Source: Methylophilaceae bacterium (GTDB lineage Bacteria > Pseudomonadota > Gammaproteobacteria > Burkholderiales > Methylophilaceae). From it: a stretch of 64,000 nt of DNA. Positions 59,807 to 64,000 of this stretch are shown here, piece by piece. The translations under genes were made by a program, and so were the position numbers. The DNA lies in contig CP073759.1 of the NCBI GenBank assembly GCA_018398995.1, forward strand, positions 1 to 64,000, written 5' to 3'. The notes beneath the pieces were generated by a model. That model was not told where the DNA came from. It did no database searches and worked only from the letters and a program-made list of their open reading frames with translations. Position 1 is the first letter of the stretch, and each line of letters opens with the position of its first letter.

Positions 59807-61015
59807 TTAGGTATTAATCGGTTGATTGGCCTCTAACGCACGAAACACTTTATTGATTCTTTGTGTCATTGCGGCAAGCTGCTCGCTGCTGATTGTGTGA
59901 TGCACCAAAAAGCAAAACGCATAATCAGCAAAAATAGCAGCATTCGGTAACCTGTGCGCTAGCATTAAATCATCAAATAGTCTTTCACGGTATATCTCAG
60001 CACAAGAGCCTGAAAAACATGGTACACCAGACAAAATAAGTTTTTCAATTATATAATCTCTAAGCGCGCTACCAGTTAATCCATGCTTAACTGCGCCCAG
60101 TTTAACTTTTGAATACAATCGATAGTAAGCATTTTGATTGCCATTGTCTGCCAACAAAACAGGCGTTTCAATAAAGTCAAACGCATTCAAAGTCTCTATG
60201 ATATGGTTCGCATGCTTGTTTCTTTCTGCAATCCATTGTGGCAATTTAGCCAACTGTTTTAAGCCAATCGCCGCTTGAAACTCAGTCATTCTAAAGTTAG
60301 ATCCCGCCGTTTCAACCAACCACCTAAAGCCAGCATGGTGCTCTTTGTGATAGACCGCATCATAATCACGTCCAATATCCTTATATGCCCAAGCTTTTTT
60401 ATATTGTGCCTCATCGTCAAGTAACAACATGCCACCTTCTCCGCCAGTAGAGATAATTTTATCTTGGCAAAAACTGAATATCGCTGCATGCCCCCAAGCA
60501 CCAACTGGTTGATTTGCCACAAATGCACCATGCGCCTGCGCACAATCTTCAATCACTTTAATACCATGTAAGTTGGCTAAATTCATGATGCCTTGCATAT
60601 CGCAAGGCCAGCCGCCAATATGTACAGGAATTACCGCTTTGGTTTTACCAGAAATCAACGGTTTAATTGTTTCAACGCAAATATTGCCACTGGTGCTATC
60701 AACATCAGCAAATACAGGTATTGCCCCCACTAGCTTTACACAACTCGCTGAAGCGACATAACTTCGGCTAGCCACAATTACTTCATCACCCTCACCGATA
60801 CCAAGCGCACGCAAAGCAAGCTCTAATGCAACCGTACCGTTACTTAGTGCAATGCCAAATTGCTTACCTACATGGGCTGCATAGGCTTGCTCAAATTGCT
60901 TACCTAGCTCGCCTGTCCAATAATTAACTTTGCCTGAATTAAGTGTTTGCATGGCCGCATCTATTTCATCTGTTTCATAATACGGCCAGGGTGAGATATT
61001 GGGATGATTTAACAA
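59807..61015 (-). CDS. DegT/DnrJ/EryC1 family sugar aminotransferase (PglE-like)
   Basis: PLP-dependent transaminase acting on a keto nucleotide sugar. 402 residues; PLP lysine K186 in SFCQDKIISTGGEGG, IEDCAQAHGA before it and SNFRMTEFQAAIGL after it. With the 4,6-dehydratase next to it, the likely product is UDP-4-amino-4,6-dideoxy-GlcNAc. Substrate is inferred from neighbours; perosamine-type sugars are possible. Follows the acetyltransferase gene by 12 bases. Confidence 0.88.
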   Translation of the reverse strand: MLNHPNISPWPYYETDEIDAAMQTLNSGKVNYWTGELGKQFEQAYAAHVGKQFGIALSNGTVALELALRALGIGEGDEVIVASRSYVASASCVKLVGAIPVFADVDSTSGNICVETIKPLISGKTKAVIPVHIGGWPCDMQGIMNLANLHGIKVIEDCAQAHGAFVANQPVGAWGHAAIFSFCQDKIISTGGEGGMLLLDDEAQYKKAWAYKDIGRDYDAVYHKEHHAGFRWLVETAGSNFRMTEFQAAIGLKQLAKLPQWIAERNKHANHIIETLNAFDFIETPVLLADNGNQNAYYRLYSKVKLGAVKHGLTGSALRDYIIEKLILSGVPCFSGSCAEIYRERLFDDLMLAHRLPNAAIFADYAFCFLVHHTISSEQLAAMTQRINKVFRALEANQPINT

Positions 61016-61027
61016 GAGAATGTAACC

Positions 61028-61627
61028 TTATTTATTCACTATTTTTGCTGGACTACCAACAACAACTGTACCAGCGCCCACATTTTTTGTCACAACAGAA
61101 CCAGCCCCAATGACAGCATAATCGCCAATTGTAACACCTGGTAGAATCACAGCCCCAGCGCCAACCAACACCCCTTTACCAACTTGAGATGCACCACCCA
61201 AGCTAGACTGTGGCGCAATATGCGAAAAATCACCCACGACACAGTCATGATCAACAACGGCGGAGTGATTAATAATACAATGATTACCTACTTGTGCATC
61301 TGGCGCCACAACCGCTTGTGCGGCAACTAATGAACCTAACCCTATTTCAGCAGTTTGTGCAATCGAAGCACTAGGATGCAGCACACTAAAAAAGGCAATT
61401 GTTGCTAATTTATCGGCAATAGCCTCTCTTACTTTGTTATTACCAATAGCCAAATGAAAAGACAACTGTTCATTTAAATCCACACTAGGTAATGCATGAA
61501 CATGCAAACCCATCCAGCTAGTAAAAACACCATCATCTACAAAACCATCACAAACAGCACCAGCCTTCTGCATTGCATCGAGCACAACTTTACCATGACC
61601 GCCGGCACCATAAATATAATGTTTCAT
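61028..61627 (-). CDS. Sugar O/N-acetyltransferase of the NeuD/PglD family
   Basis: A 199-residue protein with an N-terminal Rossmann-like substrate domain (YIYGAGGHGKVVLDAM) and a left-handed beta-helix of hexapeptide repeats with the catalytic histidine likely in HSAVVDHDC (about residue 135-140), and a closing VVGSPAKIV. PglD N-acetylates the 4-amino sugar to give UDP-diacetylbacillosamine. Ends 12 bases before the aminotransferase gene. Confidence 0.9.
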   Translation of the reverse strand: MKHYIYGAGGHGKVVLDAMQKAGAVCDGFVDDGVFTSWMGLHVHALPSVDLNEQLSFHLAIGNNKVREAIADKLATIAFFSVLHPSASIAQTAEIGLGSLVAAQAVVAPDAQVGNHCIINHSAVVDHDCVVGDFSHIAPQSSLGGASQVGKGVLVGAGAVILPGVTIGDYAVIGAGSVVTKNVGAGTVVVGSPAKIVNK

Positions 61628-61629
61628 CG

Positions 61630-62226
61630 TTATTTTATACTTCCCGTAAACTTCGGCATTGTTGCCTCACCTTCGGCACTTATTCCGCTTCTAATGAATA
61701 CTTTTTTAATCGTCATGAATATGATTTTAATATCCAAGAAAAAAGATTGGTTATCAACATACCACACATCTAACGCAAACTTATCTTCCCAGCTGATGGC
61801 GTTGCGCCCATTTACTTGCGCCCAACCAGTTACACCAGGTCTTACCTGATGCCGTCTAGCTTGTACTGCATTATATAATGGCAAATATTCAACCAACAAA
61901 GGTCTGGGGCCAACCAAGCTCATCTCCCCCTTCAATACATTTAATAAACTTGGCAACTCATCCAAGCTAGTTGATCGTAAAAACTTACCGAATTTAGTCA
62001 TACGCTCAGCATCGGACAAAAGCTCGCCTTTGCTATTTTTTACATTGCTCATGGTGCGAAATTTATAAATATAAAAAACATTTCCATTAAGTCCAGGACG
62101 CATCTGTTTAAAAATAACTGGACTACCGATAACGCAACGAATCATCAGCACCAATACCAAAATGATGGGTAAAAATATCATCGTAGCTACAATTGCCAAC
62201 AAGAAATCAAATAAACGTTTCATCAA
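61630..62226 (-). CDS. Initiating phosphoglycosyl transferase (PglC-like)
   Basis: A 198-residue monotopic phosphoglycosyl transferase of the small PglC type. One N-terminal reentrant helix ([20 protein letters not shown]), KFRTM, then the catalytic Asp-Glu in [13 protein letters not shown] (about residue 92), then VGPRPL and [14 protein letters not shown]. It moves a sugar-phosphate from the UDP-sugar to undecaprenyl phosphate. It precedes the acetyltransferase gene by two bases. Confidence 0.92.
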   Translation of the reverse strand: MMKRLFDFLLAIVATMIFLPIILVLVLMIRCVIGSPVIFKQMRPGLNGNVFYIYKFRTMSNVKNSKGELLSDAERMTKFGKFLRSTSLDELPSLLNVLKGEMSLVGPRPLLVEYLPLYNAVQARRHQVRPGVTGWAQVNGRNAISWEDKFALDVWYVDNQSFFLDIKIIFMTIKKVFIRSGISAEGEATMPKFTGSIK

Positions 62227-62254
62227 ATTTCCACTTTAAGTACTCTATAACAAG

Positions 62255-62677
62255 TTACAAACACGACATACCTAACAACTTAGCAGCTTTGTTCAAGCGA
62301 GAATCAAAGCATGCAAAAAAAATAGGGGTCTGCGAGACGCTACCTGCCTCAAAAGCGGCCGCAAGTTGAATACTGTCATATCCACGTAACGCAAACGTAT
62401 CTGCATACTCACCTGCACGCTCCACCAAGGGCTGATCAATTTCTAACACGACAAAATGTGGCCAATCAGCCGCCAAAGCGACTTTAGCTTGCTCAATATT
62501 ATCTACATCTGCAGGCAACTCTCGTGCACGTCTAGACAACGCCGCATAGGCTTCTGCCCATGCGATACGACAGACAGCTACCGCTTCTGATTCCTGCAGC
62601 CGTATTTTCAGCTCACTACTTCCATCCTCATCAATATACAGCTTAATGAGTGCAGAAGTGTCGCAAAATAAAATCAT
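62255..62677 (-). CDS. PIN-domain ribonuclease toxin (VapC type)
   Basis: A 140-residue PIN domain. Acidic residues expected at the active site are seen: D6 in FCDTSALIK, a glutamate in AWAEAYAAL (about residue 41), D100-region in RGYDSIQLAAA and an aspartate in FACFDSRLNKAA. Its ATG overlaps the antitoxin stop (ATGA), the typical toxin-antitoxin coupling. It is a probable growth-inhibiting endoribonuclease; target unknown. Confidence 0.88.
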   Translation of the reverse strand: MILFCDTSALIKLYIDEDGSSELKIRLQESEAVAVCRIAWAEAYAALSRRARELPADVDNIEQAKVALAADWPHFVVLEIDQPLVERAGEYADTFALRGYDSIQLAAAFEAGSVSQTPIFFACFDSRLNKAAKLLGMSCL

Positions 62678-62937
62678 CTTCTATCTTCCAGCACCATCGC
62701 AGAAACTGATTTGTGATATGCATTTAACTTTAATGAAGCGCCAATTGGCTTACCACCCTGCCAAGTTGCAGCTCCTGAAGCTAAAAGCCGTGAAACACCC
62801 GTAACATCACTTGGCGGAACACCAATCACTTTAGCCACCACCTTGCGATGGGATGTTAGTTCAATTAGCAATCCAGACTGCGCATCACTCACATAGCGAG
62901 ATAAATGTGACTTGAATTCTTGTATGGAAACGCGCAT
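62674..62937 (-). CDS. Type II antitoxin, Phd/YefM family
   Basis: An 87-residue protein starting MRVSIQEFKSHLSRYVSDAQ, the Phd/YefM DNA-binding N-terminus, then ELTSHRKVVAKVIG; the C-terminal part would neutralise the toxin. The frame is open to 62988, but AAGG six bases before ATG 62937 and the family start support 62937. Upstream is a 162-base gap to the GT4 gene. Confidence 0.85.
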   Translation of the reverse strand: MRVSIQEFKSHLSRYVSDAQSGLLIELTSHRKVVAKVIGVPPSDVTGVSRLLASGAATWQGGKPIGASLKLNAYHKSVSAMVLEDRR

Positions 62938-63002
62938 ATAAGACCTTTTTTTATTTAAAAACTTTTTAATTATGTCCTTTTTTAACAAAAAGTCAAATCA
63001 AA

Positions 63003-63065
63003 TTAACATTTTGAATGTTGATAGTCAGCTTCTAATTCACGAAGAGAAACAAAGGTAATAGGTGC
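63003..63065 (-). pseudogene. Possible C-terminal coding remnant
   Basis: On the minus strand a stop-bounded run of 20 codons ends at TAA (63003-63005) and reads PITFVSLRELEADYQHSKC before the stop, with no start codon; a TGA lies one codon before it. The composition looks coding. It may be the 3' end of a gene that was deleted or displaced when the toxin-antitoxin pair or the glycan genes were rearranged. Chance is a real alternative at this length. Confidence 0.25.
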
Positions 63066-63099
63066 TCAATATTTAGCAATCAATCAAATAGCCTTTTAC

Positions 63100-63999
63100 T
63101 CATGATGTACCTAATTTATATTGATAGAAATCGACCCATGTCTGCGTAATCAGTTCGCTACTAAAATCTTTACTTACACGCTGTCTTGCCTGCTCACCTA
63201 ACGCATGCCTCAACGCTTCATTGCTAGCAATACACGCCATTAAGCCTTTAATCGCGTTAACATCACGTGGCGGATGTAGTAACCCTGTTTGATTATCCAC
63301 CACAGCATCAGTAATACCATAAATGCGAGAAGCAATTGCAGGAACACCACAAGCAGCCGCCTCTATTAATACAGCACCAAACCCTTCACGATAGCTCGGC
63401 AAACACAACACATCTGCAGCCGCCATAAAAGCTTCTGGTTTATCTGTATGCCCAACAAAATGTACATTCTTTTTGTTGTTTTGTAGATTGATTATTTCAG
63501 CCCGCATATTCTGTTCATCAGGACCAACAAACAATAAGTGTAGATTTTCATCATTAAGTTGTGCAAAAGCATGTGCAAGGTCTAAAACACCTTTATCAAT
63601 GTTTAAACGCCCAATAAACAGAAAAACAAGCTGATTATCTGCAATTTTTAATTGTTTGCGAATAGCCAGCTTTTGTTCAACGTCTGTCTTAAATCTAGCC
63701 AGATCAACACCTGAAATAGAACCTTTAGCAAAAACAGTAGATTTAGCTTGTTTTGTAACTCTTTCATCTATCAAAAATTGCAACTGCGAAGGACTATCAA
63801 CTAAATTATGCGTAGTTAATGCCGCAATTAAACAATCAACCCACTTTAATATAAGGCGCTTAATACCACTTTTTGAAGCCCAAACCTGCCCTGTAAACAT
63901 ATGCACCCTCAAAGGAACTCGCACCATCCAAGCAGCCAACATAGCCAACAACCCTGCTTTTGGTGTAACCGAATGCACCGCATCAAAACGCATGTTATA
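63100..63999 (-). CDS. Family 4 glycosyltransferase, cut by the window edge
   Basis: The visible 299 codons lack the N-terminus: codons before the ATG at 63993 stay open to the edge, and the line FDAVHSVTPKAGLL is normally around residue 90 in this family. The GT-B C-terminal domain has FLFIGRLNIDKGVLDL, HFVGHTDKPEAF and SYREGFGAVLIEAAACGVP, the GT4 signature with its EX7E glutamates. It resembles diacetylbacillosaminyl transferase PglA and similar lipid-linked glycan enzymes. Acceptor is unknown. Confidence 0.9.
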   Translation of the reverse strand, partial: YNMRFDAVHSVTPKAGLLAMLAAWMVRVPLRVHMFTGQVWASKSGIKRLILKWVDCLIAALTTHNLVDSPSQLQFLIDERVTKQAKSTVFAKGSISGVDLARFKTDVEQKLAIRKQLKIADNQLVFLFIGRLNIDKGVLDLAHAFAQLNDENLHLLFVGPDEQNMRAEIINLQNNKKNVHFVGHTDKPEAFMAAADVLCLPSYREGFGAVLIEAAACGVPAIASRIYGITDAVVDNQTGLLHPPRDVNAIKGLMACIASNEALRHALGEQARQRVSKDFSSELITQTWVDFYQYKLGTS

Positions 64000-64000
64000 A

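Overview
The window reads as a contiguous piece of a betaproteobacterial chromosome. It is AT-leaning, and the gene order (map / rpsB-tsf-pyrH-frr-uppS-cdsA-dxr-rseP-bamA-skp-lpxD-fabZ-lpxA-lpxB-rnhB; yceD-rpmF-plsX-fab-acpP; smc-zipA-ligA), two-subunit pyruvate carboxylase and System I cytochrome c maturation suggest a methylotroph-like lineage near Methylophilaceae. That placement is inference; no 16S gene is present. I see no phage, insertion sequence, CRISPR array or rRNA operon. Coding density is very high and no gene-free stretch exceeds about 300 bases.

Layout. 1-894 (minus): the first codons of a probable glnD, then map. 895-15522 (plus): a superoperon for translation (S2, EF-Ts, UMP kinase, ribosome recycling), undecaprenyl and CDP-lipid synthesis, MEP isoprenoids, site-2 protease RseP, the BamA/Skp outer-membrane machinery and lipid A (LpxD, FabZ, LpxA, LpxB), ending at rnhB. 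15524-21675 (minus): an RsmI-like methylase coupled to a DUF4139 exported protein, a Maf/YceF pyrophosphatase, and pyruvate carboxylase subunits B and A behind their own promoter. 21790-34609 (plus): yceD-rpmF, then plsX-fabHDG-acpP-fabF-pabC-mltG-tmk-holB-pilZ-tatD-MBL hydrolase, then two orphan small envelope proteins. 34680-40389 (plus): ccmABCDEFGH, without a ccmI in the usual place. 40440-43109 (minus): msrB, a DoxX protein and msrQP, a methionine-sulfoxide repair group. 43176-50994 (minus): an exported TPR protein, ligA, zipA, smc. 51077-51919 (plus): queF, tRNA-Ala(GGC), tRNA-Glu(TTC). 51969-59760 (minus): phospholipase A, rlmB, rnr, hpt, galU and a membrane nucleotide-sugar dehydratase. 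59807-64000 (minus): aminotransferase, acetyltransferase, initiating sugar-phosphate transferase, a type II toxin-antitoxin pair and a GT4 glycosyltransferase cut by the window edge.

How it fits together. Most of the window is conserved core biology: translation, membrane lipid and lipid A synthesis, outer-membrane assembly, cytochrome c biogenesis, DNA replication and repair. The accessory end is the minus-strand glycan locus at about 57.9-64 kb. Dehydratase, aminotransferase, N-acetyltransferase, phosphoglycosyl transferase and GT4 together match the logic of UDP-diacetylbacillosamine-type synthesis and loading onto undecaprenyl phosphate.

I did not find a clearly new multi-gene system. 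The most interesting signals are regulatory: a promoter embedded in a dyad plus direct repeat, with a hairpin at the predicted 5' end, before acpP; a perfect 10-bp dyad at the start of the predicted tRNA-Ala transcript; structured leaders at rpsB and rpmF; and a toxin-antitoxin pair plus a possible coding remnant inside the glycan locus.
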